Origin: Strongylocentrotus droebachiensis
Lineage: Eukaryota > Echinodermata > Echinoidea > Camarodonta > Strongylocentrotidae
Assembly (NCBI GenBank): GCA_035222895.1
Contig: JAVYIG010000173.1
Coordinates: 62,001-126,000 of the forward strand
Length of the DNA stretch: 64,000 bases
Direction of reading: 5' to 3'
Shown: piece after piece, positions 36,801 to 47,901 of the stretch
Layout of the letters: each line of letters begins with the position of its first letter
How positions within the stretch are numbered: position 1 is the stretch's first letter
Notes under the pieces: generated by a model
What the model was told of the DNA's origin: nothing
What the model saw: only the letters and a program-made list of their open reading frames with translations
Databases searched by the model: none
Program-made: the position numbers and the translations under genes

Positions 36801-39800
36801 GAATATATTGTTAATGCTGAGAGAATGATCCACTGTAAATATTTGCAACATAGTCTGCTGAAAACAATTATGGATGGAGGTTCCCTAGAAAAGTCAGCAT
36901 TTACACTTCTGCTGAAAGCGATTATCTTTTCAAGAGATTTGAAGTAATTAAGACTGTCACATAGGCAAAGGTCAGAGAAATGTGTAATATCATTATGTCC
37001 ATCTTAAGATAAAGACAAAAAAAAGGGGAAACAAATATATATATCAGCCAAGAATTCATCATTTTTTTCATCTATATTTGTGCTTCTTATCAAAATTTGC
37101 TTAATACTCCAATTAGTACAAACAAATTGCCGCCTAATTTCAGTACACCTTAAAAGCAAAGAAATATATCCATGATGAAATACTCTTCATGGGTTTTAAA
37201 ATTACACATGGGCTTTAATATAACAAACTACAGTTATTTCACATAATAAATACAACTCATGCAAAAACTATCACTGATGACATACCTTTAAGTAATCTTT
37301 CCTTTGATTTGATTTCAGTCTTGCTAGCACTGCAAAGTTTTCTGCATCTATTTCTTTTTCATCGTTGTCCTTCTCATTTTTGCTGAAAGGAGGAAAGCAA
37401 GATTTTAAAAATAAATAAATTGTTGCGTGTTAGCTTGTAATAAACATATATTGAAAGCAATTGTTTGTAACATCTAAACCATATTTTAAATTATTAACCA
37501 TATCAGACATCTGAGCAGGGCAATTTTTAAATGTTATTGCCCTCAAGGTTTGATGGATAAGCCAACAAAATAACAATATTTTAGCCCTCTCAGAAAAGTC
37601 AATGGGATTTTGTGGACGGATGGATCGCATTACAAAACATCATCGATGAATGCCCTGAAAGCTGGCATAAACAGGCATCTTAAATCTGTGCGTTCAGATA
37701 TAATCGACATAGCAAGGGATCGTGAATTTACCAAAGCTAACATCGCATTCAAAGCAGCATTGGTGGAGTTAAAAAAACTTGGGAAAGGTGACATTGATAT
37801 TAGAAGATATTAGAAAACTGTATAGCTATTTCAACCAGCAAACACGTACACCTGCAGGACTTTGTGAAAAAGTGTGGTTTGAGTTAAGTCTATATTTCTG
37901 TCGAAGGGGGGAGAGAGAACCTACGAAACATGACAACGGATCATTTCCAAGCAAAAGTAGATGCCAGTCAACGTGAGTATGTTACTCAAAATATTGATGA
38001 GCTAACTAAAAAAACAAGAGAGGATAATCAAAGTTCTAGAGTGGATGGTGCTCGCATGTACGCTACTCCTGGTGATCGAAATTGTCCAGTTGCTTCGTTT
38101 AAGACATATTTGTCTAAATTAAATGATGAGTGTGACTGTCTGTTTCAAACGCACAAGCAAACCCGTCCCATGGGCCCAGGCCCAGGCCCATGGTACACCA
38201 AAACACTGATGGGGAAGAACACACTCGGTAATATGATGAAAAACCTACCTCACAGAGCAAAACTGTCAAAGAATTATACCAATCATTGTATAAGAACAAC
38301 GAGCATCAGGATCCTTGACAAGGAAGGCTTCAATGATAGAGAAATTTGTCAAGTGAGTGGCCACAATAACCAGTCGAGTCTCGCTAGCTACACTGGCCGT
38401 GTGTCTGCAAATCAGAAGATTAACATGTCCAATGCATTTTCTCGTGCCATTGGAGTACATGTAGCTCACCCTGTAGTACCGTCTCTGAATAGGCCTACAG
38501 CATCACACACAATTCCAGGTGACAACCCTGTTATTCAGGATGCAGGTCAGCCAAGCATGAACCAGCACACAGTGAGTGACATTGAGGACAATATTGCAGA
38601 TGTAAACTTTGATTTAGACTTTAACTTTGATGACATGGTACATGGTGTACCAATTGCAAGCTCGCAGCTATCAGTACTTTCTGTTCAATTAGAAGAAGTC
38701 ACCCAAGAAGTAAACGTAGTGAATGAAGAAACAGAAGTCACCGGAGAAGTAAACGTAGTGAATGATATTCTACTACCATTGGCTACAAACAGAGCTCCAA
38801 ATACCTCTGCCGCCGAGACCATCACAAACAGGAGCAGCACTACAAATACAAGTCACAGAATGCAAGTTCAGCCGAGTCCTTTTATGATGGAAAATTGTAA
38901 TGTGACCATCAATTACTATAACTAGACCCCACAAAATTGGTAAGTTTTACTCTCAGTTTTCCTTTTTATCTAATGATTTTCTGAATTTCTTCCTCTGTGG
39001 GCCCTAGCTTTAGTCAAACTGGATGCACAGTGCTGGTTTGACGACGTTTTTGTAACTTCCGAGTGAGATATCCACACACACACACACACACAAAAAAAAA
39101 AATTATTAATAAAAAAAATATATACCGGTATGTATTAAAAAAAAATTGTTTAAAAAAAAAAAAAAATATTTAAAAAAAAAAAATAATAAAAAAAAAAAGT
39201 TGCTTATCTGCTCTAGATATCTGATTTGGTTAATAATAGTAATATTGACTGCCTAATTCAGGGCAATACGACTTTTCATATATCGCCCGAACCGAAGGTG
39301 AGGGCGATATATGTCGTATTGCCATGAAGGCAGTCAATATTACTTAAATATCGATCGAACAGATTGGGAGTTCAGTATAGGGATCTTTGGTAAAGAGGAC
39401 ATATTGTTAAACAAGGTGGATTCCTGTCTCTTCACAATGATGCTATACTCACAAACGATACGACCTCACAGCTGCGGCAAAATAAAATGACACAGAAAAG
39501 TCCACTTCATGTCTTACATGTATAACATAAAGATAAGAAGTATACTTTTTTGTGGCCTTTTTTTTTGGGGGGGGGCACATGGCTACATTTATCACATGAT
39601 TATCTTTTTTCCACTGGAATCTTGTTTTTGATGCAGTACAATGTATATTGAGTCACATGTTAATAGAGCTACGTGCTTCATGATTAAGAGCATTTTCTTG
39701 CAGACTAGGTGCCCTTTAATACTCAAATAACCAAATCTCAATATAGTCTTACCTAGGTTCATCTTCCATTTCATAATGGTCTAAGCAATCATCAACCTCA

Positions 39801-42800
39801 TGGACCTCTTCCTCATCATCATCATCTGGCATTTCATCTTCGTCTGCACTAACCATCTCCTCATCATTTCTCTGGTAGAAAAAAACAAAACAATAAAGGT
39901 CAAATCAATGACAGGTAATGCTGATGGACTTTGCTAGATACATAACTGAGGAAGTTCTGTTGTCCGACATCATATGATAAACCCACTGGGCTAGCTCTGC
40001 AAGTCTCTTGTAATACTGGTAAGAATTTTTGTTTACAGGTTGTGAAATATATCTCTCTTTATTAGATTCTGTAAACCTAGAAGAACAATCTGTACATACA
40101 AAAGTTGGGCAGCAAAAGAGGATTTTCATGTGACCTTTTTGAAAGGCCAAGTTATCAAACAAAGCATTTAGGAAATGCAACAATAATATTTTGGAAGCAG
40201 GGAACTGCCTAAAAGCTGAGACGAATGGGAGAGAGATTTAAAGAAGGTGAGAAAAAGACTATACACACCCATCCCTATACTCCAAAGCAATGCTACTCTG
40301 CTTTTGCATTTAACCCACCTCGTTACTAGCTACCCCCCCCCCTCCTTTCAGGCTTCCCCACACCATGAAATAACCCACCCTACATGCATGCCACATTCTG
40401 ATTACATGCTGGAACGGAACCCATTAAGCTGAAAAGGGGTGGAATATGATAAGCTTACCTCTGGTGGTAAATGGCGCTCAAGATGAGGCAGACTGACTGG
40501 TAGATTTACATTATGAAGCTTACACAGTTCACACACTAAATGTTTCACATGCCGCAACAACTGTAAGCAAGATAATTCAAAGAAAATGAATTGGTTATCA
40601 ATTTGTCTCATATATGCTAAGAATTTCATGTTACTCTGCTTATTTTCTTCATAATATATTCCATGTACATGTAATGAAACTTTATATTGAAACATGATTA
40701 TATTTACAAACAGGTAGATTTGAAGTTTGTCCTTGCTATTCTCAGTGCCTGTACATGTATGTATATTTAAGTTACAGTTAGAAATTGGGCAAATCTGGGT
40801 AGATTTTTAAAACTGCATGTACATGTACCCACTTTCAGGCAGCTGATATTCCTTCTAAATCAATGAAGCCCTGTTTCAATGAAAATTATTTAGTCTCAAA
40901 TTCTTGCTAAAATGAGATTTATTTCATACGCCCAGTGAAGAAAAAGGTACCAGTATGTGAGAAAAACAAAACATTCTACTATATAAGAATACTTAATGCC
41001 ATTTGATAACATGGCCATGCCAACATAGAAGGGGTGGGGGGGGGGGCGGATTACTTATCTGATAAGTAATTACATGTACACCCCCCCCCCAAGAAAAGAA
41101 CAAAATCTATTCTAGACTGCTGAAAGAAAAGAAAAAATCAAAGTTTTAGAGAACTTTCGAAGAATACTATTAATTTTGTCAAGTGATTGTTTTGTACTCA
41201 CCAAGCATTCTGAACCTGTTACATCACCTAATTGTTCTATCACTGTTGAGATAACTGCATCATCTGCTTCAGAGAACCAGACTGGGGGTGATGTAGGGTA
41301 GGAATCCTACGTAGAAAAGAAAAAAATAATAATAACATACACTGTAATAACAATTTTTATTGTGGAATTGAACTACAGACGTCAGTTGTATACCTCTCAG
41401 ACAGTTTCTCTTGCACTAATATTCTAATATTTCAAGATAGTAACAACGAAACAATTTGTTTTCTTCGTTAAATCTGGCCATGATGAGGCATTGAACATAA
41501 TGGAAGATGGAGGGGGGGGGGCGGTTAAAAACAAAACCATTTTGTTTTTCAACGTAAAAGTTGTGTAATTTCCTGGTTAATTATACTCGCATGAGTCATA
41601 GACTCATAGTCAGTTAGTCATACAGAATGTACATTTGTAGGGGTTTATACTCTGCAATCCGACAATAATTTATTCAGAAAATTGTAGAAGAAATTTTCAA
41701 AACATGCATATTCTGATTGATGGTGAATCTTGTTGATGGCTCCAAGAAAACTACATGATCCAGAAGTGAGGATGTAGTGCTACTGCCAAGGGCTACTGTC
41801 AAGGAATGGCTGGGTAAACCCTACATTTCAAAATGTAGTTCAACCAAATTTTTTAAAAATACATCTGGCCCCACCAATGGAGAGAGCCACTTAAAATTTC
41901 CTTAAAACAAATTTTGTTTAAAATCAATTACGAAATTATGAACTACAACTTTTGGATTCATGCATAATAAGAAATTAATAATATTCCCATCAAAAGTCTG
42001 GAAAATCTTTATTTCTGGAGAAGATGTTATCTGAGTTGTTATGATTTTTTTTAAATGAAATGGACATACATGTAAGTCTAGAGGTATATTATATTACTAT
42101 TTTGTGTGTACATTTTGCCTTGTCACTAATGCAATAAGAACATTTAAATTTGGATTTAACAGACAGCTATTTTGAAAAATAAATCATTTACAAACATGAT
42201 AAATAATCATTAAACTCAGGGCCCCAAAGTTTTGTTTTGACACACACCCACTTAGTTTGTTTATGACCATTGGAGTACTTTTCATTTGTGATTTGTTGCC
42301 TGTTGTGATTAATATCCACACACAATGTATTTTGAGCATTCACAACAGTTACTGATGCTCCCAAACTGTTGAATAACCTACGATACATGTACACAGATTT
42401 CTCCTCAACCAGCAATCTCTCAATACCTCCCAAGCTACAGAATCAATATTTCAAAGCTCACCTTTTCTGTTAAAAACATAATTGTAAATTATTTTTCTTA
42501 TTATCATCATTATTTTCATTCCTATAATTTCATTAGTTATCATTGTTATTATTATTAACATGAGCATCAAAAATATGAAAGGATAGACATCAGGGGCGGT
42601 ATTCTGAACCCTGTGTTATCTCTAATATTGTTGTATCCTTGAAGATAAGATAAAGTTGGTATTCTGAACACTGTTGTATCTTTTGTGTTATCTTTTGTTG
42701 TATCTTTTCTCTTATCTCTTCAGCCGCGCCTGCGCTCATACTTTGGTGCGCTTGTAATTGTGCGTATTATTAATAAAGTGGCATTTAATCCTCATTTGTA

Positions 42801-45175
42801 TATGCGCACGGGAGATAATATGTCGAGATAATTGGTATTCTGAAAGTTGTTGTATCTTTTATCTTATCTTATCTTGCATGGTATTTACAACAATATTTAC
42901 AACAGGTAGGGGGTTGTTGTATCTTTCGTGGTGATATAATGGCGGCAATATTTTTTGCCCAGAACCAACTTTGTGCCAATAGACGATTTAGAAGAAGATT
43001 GTGTGTTGACCGGAAACATCACAGATGAGAACTTTCTAAGATATTACATGCTAGGATATGACGATTTTAATGCTCTCATCTTAACCAATATAGTGAAAGC
43101 GTGATTTGTCTTCATGATCCACATTCAACAGCGCGTAATGATGACGCGCGTAATAAGTGCTCAAATAACTAATTACGCCCAAGATTAGTGTGCGCTAGGC
43201 GCATCTTCAGATATGGCATAAAGTATTCCTATTGGTTGACCTACTTATCATGCTTATATAACATAGATTTTGATTGGTAGGGTCCATAAAAATGGGCGTG
43301 TCATCAATGGTCAGAGATAAGATAGAGGCGGTCCTTCAAGAGATAACACAGGGATAAAACAATGTTCAGAATACCAACTTACAACAATATTAGCGCTGTG
43401 TTATCTCTGGAAGATACAACAAAAGATAACACAAAACTTACAACAATGTTCAGAATACCGCCCCGGGTATAATGTTATGTTTCTCATTTCATTACCCTCA
43501 CTCACGTCACAGTCACATTAATCAAATGATCACGATGTAAAATATAAATTTAGTATTCATTAAATCTAATTTCACTGGCCGGTTGGTATTAACTACGTCA
43601 ACTTAGTCATATCATTTCAATATTTTCAGTCATTCTTAAAGGTATTACAAAGTTTTGGGAAATTTTGAAAAATGTGTGGATAGTGATTCTTCACAATTTT
43701 AATATATTTGGATGCCCCTGTGGATGTATTAAAACCACAAGAAATTTTAGCCCCTAACACACTTCTGCTTTCGAGAAAAATTGAATATAAAGATTTACCG
43801 GTGCTCCCGGTAAATTTTGATAAATTTAAAATAGCTCCTACGGCCGTACAATGGTAGCTGCGACCATGAAAATCTCAGAGTATGTAGTTGTGGTATATAA
43901 TTTCCGAACGAGAATAGCTAATCAGTCAATTTTAGTCAATAAACATTGTTTTATAGCTTAATTAATATCTTGACCTTGAGAGGGAGCTATTCAACATAAA
44001 GTGTTTATTATTTACAATTTCATAACTTTAGAGTCGATTTCGACCGCGACAACGATCACTGAATATTGTAAGATCGTATATGCTTCCAATATATTCATTT
44101 GAACCAAATTCATGACCCCATACCAAAACTTTGTATTACCTTTAACAGTGCTATCCTGTTGAGTGTTCCTCTATTATGTCTAGATAGATGTCGTCATGCG
44201 CAGCGAGAGTTTAAACTATCGCTGCAAGATTTTTATCATGGATGTTGATTTTGACCCATAATTTCCTAAAAAGGGACCATTAAACAGATTATTTCAATCA
44301 AGTTGGTAAGTGGAACCGAAGTAGTACTCTAGACTCTAGTATATGAGCAGTACTTATGGTGTGGTGTCTACCAACACCAACAGACCAACTCCAGGATGCT
44401 CAGAGGCCGACACTGAAGGCGTCAGAGCTTCAGAGGCCGCGTAGGAAAACGATTCAAACGGCGGGTTGGCAACATTATCTCAAAATATGCATTCATTTGC
44501 TGCGCCGCTACCGTGCATGCATACTTTCTCTTCGCCATGTTGAATTGACGATACAACATGGAAGAATCGTCGGGGTAGGACGAAGAATCACCCCCTTTTT
44601 CCCATCGAAGACTTCTTCAAATTATAATTTCAAGTTGCCAGCGAGATGCCCAGAGGAGTCGAGCAACCTATAAGTCAAAATTGTAATTAGATCTACTCCC
44701 TTTGCATATTTTGAGATAATGTGGCCAACCCGCTGTTTGAATCGTTTTCCTATGCAGCCTCTGAAGCTCCGACGCCTTAGGCGTCGGTAGCTTCCTGGAG
44801 TTACCAACAGACCAAAGTCAAACTTAAAGACAAAAGTCTGATCAGTGATCACAACTCTCACTCTCACTCAGTCTCAGACATCCATATCCATGTCAACAAG
44901 TACCTATTCTACACATGTCACTGACATTAGCATAGATAATTGGTCGTTTTATTAAAAGTATTTTACCCCAAAAAATGGAAGGAGAGTTTCTTTCATTTTT
45001 CTATCCAACTTACTGTGAAATTGCAATGTATGATAAAGACCTCGTCACTTGAACCGATAAACTTGCAAGTCAATTCATCCATGTTCGCCGATAGGAGTTG
45101 GAACCTTTCATTTTCTTTGGGGAAATGTGTCTCTAAAATCTTGAGTTCTCGTTTGAGAGAGGCAGCACACGACAT
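30857..45175 (-). CDS. UBE2Q2: Ubiquitin-conjugating enzyme E2 Q2 (whole coding gene)
   Basis: The gene is on the minus strand with ten coding exons: 45014-45175, 41202-41306, 40459-40560, 39753-39871, 37286-37382, 36599-36747, 35619-35709, 34221-34424, 32006-32072, 30857-30888. All junctions are GT-AG and all phases join, giving 375 residues, the length I recall for human UBE2Q2. Residues about 6-122 are an RWD-like N-terminal domain, about 124-165 an acidic linker, and about 205-375 the UBC fold with [21 protein letters not shown]. The catalytic Cys is residue 304. The family transfers ubiquitin from E1 via a thioester on this Cys. It ends [14 protein letters not shown], a signature of UBE2Q1/2. 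Introns are long and hold several mobile elements. Length favours Q2, but an invertebrate ortholog may be pre-duplication UBE2Q. Confidence 0.95.
31085..31195. repeat. (GA)n-rich microsatellite
   Basis: Impure GA/GACA repeat in a UBE2Q2 intron. Confidence 0.85.
31441..31640 (+). mobile_element. tRNA-derived SINE, head and body
   Basis: A-box-like CGTAGTTTAGCGGTTTAAG and B-box GGTTTGATCC (near 31498) are followed by ACTTTGGCAAGACATTAATC, the body motif shared with 6245 and 35831. It lies in the last UBE2Q2 intron. Confidence 0.75.
31698..31955. repeat. Two tandem ~129-bp units with internal hairpin
   Basis: Two units start CTGATGACCGGGGTAATA. Each has inverted arms TAATATCTGTAAAGCGCTT / AAGCGCTTTACAGATATTA. 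The hairpin resembles SINE-tail sequence, so this is probably a duplicated SINE 3' part. Confidence 0.8.
32006..32072 (-). CDS. UBE2Q2: UBE2Q2 exon 9
   Basis: Encodes [22 protein letters not shown] with one base of the next Gly codon. Acceptor TTCTCTTGGCAG, donor GTAAGA. Confidence 0.95.
32179..33303 (+). pseudogene. CR1/L2-like LINE reverse transcriptase, 3' part
   Basis: One plus-strand frame reads a reverse transcriptase: [16 protein letters not shown], the catalytic FYADDTQLY, a thumb region, then [13 protein letters not shown]...[17 protein letters not shown], and an ending with [19 protein letters not shown]. Two in-frame stops (32638 and 33001) break it. It ends in an ATT repeat, as CR1/L2 LINEs do. 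It lies in UBE2Q2 intron 8, opposite to the host gene. The 5' part, including the endonuclease, is missing. Confidence 0.85.
34050..34066. repeat. Poly-G tract
   Basis: Run of about 17 G in a UBE2Q2 intron. Confidence 0.85.
34160..34213. repeat. (CAT)n microsatellite next to a splice donor
   Basis: Imperfect CAT/CAC repeat that ends about six bases from the exon 8 donor of UBE2Q2 (34219-34220). On the transcript it is an AUG/UGA repeat. Confidence 0.9.
34221..34424 (-). CDS. UBE2Q2: UBE2Q2 exon 8 (catalytic)
   Basis: 68 codons, [17 protein letters not shown]... to ...[12 protein letters not shown]. Contains the catalytic Cys in GGAICMELL. The donor GTGAGG is followed within a few bases by an ATG-repeat tract (34160-34213 on the plus strand). 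Confidence 0.97.
34585..34700 (-). mobile_element. LINE 3' tail fragment
   Basis: On the minus strand this has TAGTGGACCCCTCTATTTCC, resembling other LINE tails in the window. Low confidence. Confidence 0.35.
34880..34955 (-). mobile_element. SINE/LINE tail with ATT repeat
   Basis: On the minus strand, TCTAAACCGCTTAGAGGCAATTTG leads to an ATT repeat, like other short retroelement tails here. Confidence 0.4.
35496..35522 (+). ncRNA. Weak hammerhead-like remnant
   Basis: AAGAAAGTCCACATGTGCAG then ACAAAAGCTTGC resembles 24377-24408 but the stem is decayed. Confidence 0.25.
35619..35709 (-). CDS. UBE2Q2: UBE2Q2 exon 7
   Basis: Encodes (T)[19 protein letters not shown]...ILLNMTFK, with acceptor TTTCACAG and donor GTAAGA. 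Confidence 0.95.
35831..36040 (+). mobile_element. tRNA-derived SINE (Met-like head)
   Basis: The head reads GCGATAGCTCAGTTGGTAGA (A box) and GGGTTCGAAACC (B box), with CTCATGA in the place of the anticodon loop. The 3' side of the acceptor stem is missing and the body continues CCTTTGGTAAGACATTAATCC. So it is a SINE and not a tRNA gene. It lies in UBE2Q2 intron 6. Confidence 0.8.
36599..36747 (-). CDS. UBE2Q2: UBE2Q2 exon 6 (start of UBC fold)
   Basis: Encodes [20 protein letters not shown]... and [13 protein letters not shown], strongly conserved in UBE2Q. Ends in phase 2 at GTAAGT. Confidence 0.95.
37286..37382 (-). CDS. UBE2Q2: UBE2Q2 exon 5
   Basis: Encodes (S)[19 protein letters not shown]...QRKDYLK. 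Acceptor CCTTTCAG, donor GTATGT. Confidence 0.92.
37600..38925 (+). pseudogene. Crypton-like tyrosine recombinase (DUF3504 type), frame-broken at the start
   Basis: The 37610-37813 frame encodes [14 protein letters not shown], the DUF3504 helical segment. The reading then shifts to 37779-37930 ([17 protein letters not shown]) and again, in a G run near 37905, to an intact 331-codon frame 37930-38925. Tyrosine recombinase residues are present: Arg in FCRRG, HxxR in [10 protein letters not shown] in VSGHNN, and Tyr in ASYTG. The C-terminal ~130 residues are rich in Asn, Thr and Val with no known fold. It lies in UBE2Q2 intron 4, opposite strand. The two frame breaks suggest a dead copy, although a G-run error in the sequence is possible. 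KCTD1/ZMYM/QRICH1-type host genes carry the same domain, but the intronic setting suggests a transposon. Confidence 0.75.
39069..39200. repeat. (CA)n and A-rich tract
   Basis: Short CA repeat then long A tracts after the recombinase frame. It may be the 3' end of the element or a simple repeat. Confidence 0.7.
39239..39343. repeat. Hairpin element, GTAATATTGACTGCC ends, copy 1
   Basis: Inverted arms (GTAATATTGACTGCC... and GGCAGTCAATATTAC) enclose a second pair, TATATCGCCC / GGGCGATATA. A related hairpin is at 51538-51677 in RPS6 intron 3. Confidence 0.8.
39753..39871 (-). CDS. UBE2Q2: UBE2Q2 exon 4 (acidic linker)
   Basis: Encodes [20 protein letters not shown]... and DHYEMEDEP. It ends in phase 2. 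The acidic run and DHYEM are characteristic of UBE2Q1/2. Confidence 0.92.
40459..40560 (-). CDS. UBE2Q2: UBE2Q2 exon 3 (residues 90-123)
   Basis: Encodes [17 protein letters not shown]...HLPPE with acceptor TTGCTTACAG and donor GTAAGC, phase 0. Confidence 0.92.
41202..41306 (-). CDS. UBE2Q2: UBE2Q2 exon 2 (residues 55-89)
   Basis: Encodes [13 protein letters not shown]...GSECL between TACGTAG and GTGAGT splice sites, phase 0 at both ends. The YPxxPPxW motif is typical of RWD-like domains. Confidence 0.93.
42593..43464. mobile_element. Harbinger-like deletion derivative
   Basis: Ends GGGGCGGTATTCTGAA and its inverse bound an 872-bp unit with further internal repeats of TTGTATCTTTTGTGTTATC. 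At 42940-43105 a short coding-like stretch reads ...[18 protein letters not shown], similar in pattern to the N-terminus of PIF/Harbinger transposases, but with frame breaks. No clear 3-bp target duplication was seen. It lies in UBE2Q2 intron 1. Confidence 0.6.
44387..44802. mobile_element. Element with ~100-bp diverged inverted ends
   Basis: The left arm 44387-44490 (AACTCCAGG...CAAAATATGC) is the inverse of 44704-44802 (GCATATTTTG...CTGGAGTT), with point changes. The central 213 bases are unique. It is likely a MITE in UBE2Q2 intron 1. Confidence 0.7.
45014..45175 (-). CDS. UBE2Q2: UBE2Q2 exon 1 (residues 1-54)
   Basis: Starts [15 protein letters not shown] and ends ...IIHCNFT at a GTAAGT donor, phase 0. 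LKRELKxLE and MDELTCKF match the family N-terminus. The plus-strand open frame at 44940-45452 is only its shadow. Confidence 0.93.
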
Positions 45176-45480
45176 TTTGAAGCTTTCAAAAGCAGCTACG
45201 ACGACGTCAAATCACAGTCTCTGTCATTTGCAGCAGCTGAAGATCTTCCTTTTCTCTGTGTGCGAATTAAAGCGACGACCTAAACAAAAGTTCCCATTGA
45301 ATCGCACTGACCTTCGTGAAGATGGCGGAAGGGTTGTTGAATTATACCACAGAGGGCGCTGTCTAAGAAATATTTTGCTTGGTAATGTGAGTTTTTCTTT
45401 GTTTCACGGGACGGTAGGGCCTATACGTATGGCCGCCAACAGTGGCAGCTAGGATGGGGTGGAGGTCCGGAGTGGGGAGA
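45176..45480 (-). promoter_or_regulatory. Likely UBE2Q2 5' UTR/promoter
   Basis: CpG-containing sequence upstream of the start codon on the minus strand, including GATGGCGG-type motifs (45318) that resemble YY1-like sites. This is an inference from position. A plus-strand transcript starting here cannot be excluded. Confidence 0.35.
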
Positions 45481-46299
45481 GGGGATCGACATATCCCCCA
45501 GAATGAAACAAGTCTTGTAACCCTTAATTAAAACGAAAAACATATATGCCCCATGCCCCATGCATTTCTTTTCACTTATTTTCAAAGTGCAAAAGGTATT
45601 ACGTATAATACAAAATTTAAAAAAATAAACAAATAAAACAGTGCTTAATTTATATAAAGCACTAAATTTCCACTAAATTTCTCTGAGTGCATTTAACAAA
45701 CAAAAACAATGACAAATATTAACATATGTATATCCCATTGTGTTGGAAAACAATATGAAATTTGGTAGTTCACCATCACCTATTCCAAGTAGAACTACAA
45801 ATAAACCAGATAAGTTGTGACATGTAGGAAACATGAATACTTTTAATCATGCGCAATTTGCAATTTATAAAAGTTACATTTATTTAACAAAATTGTCAAT
45901 GGTTCTGTTATTTACCTGCATGCTTTGGTTTTTTAATGAAAGTCGTTGCTAAGATTTGTTTAAAGGGTATGTACGTGTTATCATAGAAAATAATACTAAG
46001 CTGGAAGAATTGTTGAATTATAATTTTCGTACTTGTAGTTGTAATCAATTATAGAAATAAAAGCCTCGCTTGAGGAAAAGAGAAATATATATATAATTAT
46101 ATCTCATTGTGCATGTGTGGTACTCATCATGGTTTCAGCTTTTCAAGATATGTGGAAACTGAAATTCTGATTTTTACTCCCTGAGCAAAATTTGCACCCT
46201 CTATATATTTGATAGACTCTACACTCGAATAGGAAAGTGGTTACTGCTAATCTCAACTGTTAAAAAACGTACATAATGTACCTGAAAGTGGACACTCAA
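45481..46299. other. Unassigned AT-rich sequence
   Basis: No gene or repeat recognised. Confidence 0.45.
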
Positions 46300-46584
46300 C
46301 AGGAATGAAAAGAGGCACTAGTGTGAGAATGGAAATGGGGAATCTGTTGGACTGAGGAGAAGGACACCTATCATTATGTTGATAGAGGCATTTATCAGAT
46401 ATTAAAAGGGGGAGGGAATCATATTTAAAAAACGGAAAAGGGGCACTTAGTATCCGAAGGAGATATGGTACTTATTATAAAGGAAAAGGGGCACATGTAA
46501 AAAAAGGGGCACTTATCAGAGGTGAAAAGTGGCATTTAAGAGAAAGTGGAGTGGGTTCTTATTAAGAAGGGAAAAGCACGCTTA
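46300..46584. repeat. Degenerate AAAAGGGGCACTTAT array, left part
   Basis: Short degenerate units of about 20-30 bases built around GAAAAGGGGCACTTA. The array continues at 47902-48075 after two TTAA-flanked insertions. Confidence 0.65.
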
Positions 46585-46588
46585 TTAA

Positions 46589-47120
46589 AGGGACTATGTC
46601 CCATTTGCAGGCCAAAAAAATGAAAAAGTTAAATTCCAACTGCATTTGAAAGACAATACTAATTTAGAACTTCCCTAAAAAAGGTGGGGCTTGAAAATGT
46701 CTTCAAGTGGGAAAATAACGACTATTAGTTGTCAAATCGACTTTAGGGCTATAGAGCCCAAAAGTAATAGTCTTGATTTTCAGACAATTGTACCGAATGG
46801 TCATACGTTTTATGCTGTGCAAAGATTCAATCAGTTTAATCTTGGCCATCACAAGAAGTGGGTTATTGATGTAGACAAATACTCATGTACCCTTTACAAC
46901 TCTTTTCATGTATGTTATTACCAAAGAAGAAAAAAAGCCAGTCAGGCACTCAATAGTGTCTGACAGTGAAGTCTAGCAAGTAAACGGTTTTCCTTGCATA
47001 ATTTGAATATGAGGACACTGCTAACGTTTAAATTTCACAGATAGGACATACATGACATATTCATAATTCCTGCAAAGTTCTACAGCATTTGAGGTTGGCT
47101 GCAAAAGGGACATAGTACCT
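46589..47120. mobile_element. TTAA-flanked element family A, copy 2
   Basis: 532 bp, inverted relative to 2241-2772. TTAA flanks at 46585-46588 and 47121-47124. The plus-strand open frame at 46691-46963 matches the frames in the other copies. Its right TTAA is also the left flank of the next element. Confidence 0.88.
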
Positions 47121-47124
47121 TTAA

Positions 47125-47897
47125 AGGACAAGTCCACTCGAAAAATAACTTTTTTCAATAAAAGCAGAAAAATCAGACAAACCAATCAAAAAAAGTTTGA
47201 GCAAAATCGGACAACTAATAAGAAAGTTATGATTTTTTTTAAAAGTATGTAAAACTATGGAACAATGAGAATCACAACACAATTTGCCTAGATGGTTATC
47301 AGTTTGTGACGTCATGTCCTCACAACTTATCAATTGCTTTACATAGTTTAATTCCATTAATTTCCCTTTTTATCCCCCAAAACTTGATTTCCCCATACCT
47401 TTGCCCAGGTTATATGATTTGTATCATACTGCGTGCATGACATTTCCCAAAAACTTTTATGAATTTTGAAGAATCGATACTATTTTCTGAATATTGTATT
47501 TCATAATTATTGATTTTTATATATATAGTTTATCGAAATTCAACTTTTTCATGATTTAACTGTACAAAAATTACTCTTTATTTGTGCACCCACACAAACA
47601 CATATTACTAACAATCTAACTTGGATGCTGGTGTGAAGAAATAAGATTCAGTTAGGGTGAAAATAGAAAATTTATATTATCAATATACAGAAAATAATTA
47701 GTGGGTAGTGAGGACCATACGTCACAGACTCATGAGTGAGTTGCCAATTTGTGTAGTGATTTTCAAAGTTTTTCATGTCTTTAAAAATTCATAACTTTCT
47801 TAGTAGTTATCCGATTTAGCTCAAACATTTTTTGATTGGTTTGTCTGATTTTTTTGGTTCTATTGAAAGGAAGTTATTTTTCGAGTGGAGTTGGGCT
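47125..47897. mobile_element. TTAA-flanked element family B (long inverted ends)
   Basis: 773 bp with inverted ends of about 110 bases: AGGACAAGTCCACTCGAAAA at the left and its near-inverse at the right (...TTTTTCGAGTGGAGTTGGGCT). TTAA lies at 47121-47124 and 47898-47901. No transposase. I recall similar repeats from sea urchin genomes. Confidence 0.85.
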
Positions 47898-47901
47898 TTA
47901 A

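Noticed and set aside
44940-45452. 170-codon plus-strand frame
   Set aside because: It overlaps UBE2Q2 exon 1 on the other strand and has no motif. It is a shadow frame plus promoter sequence.
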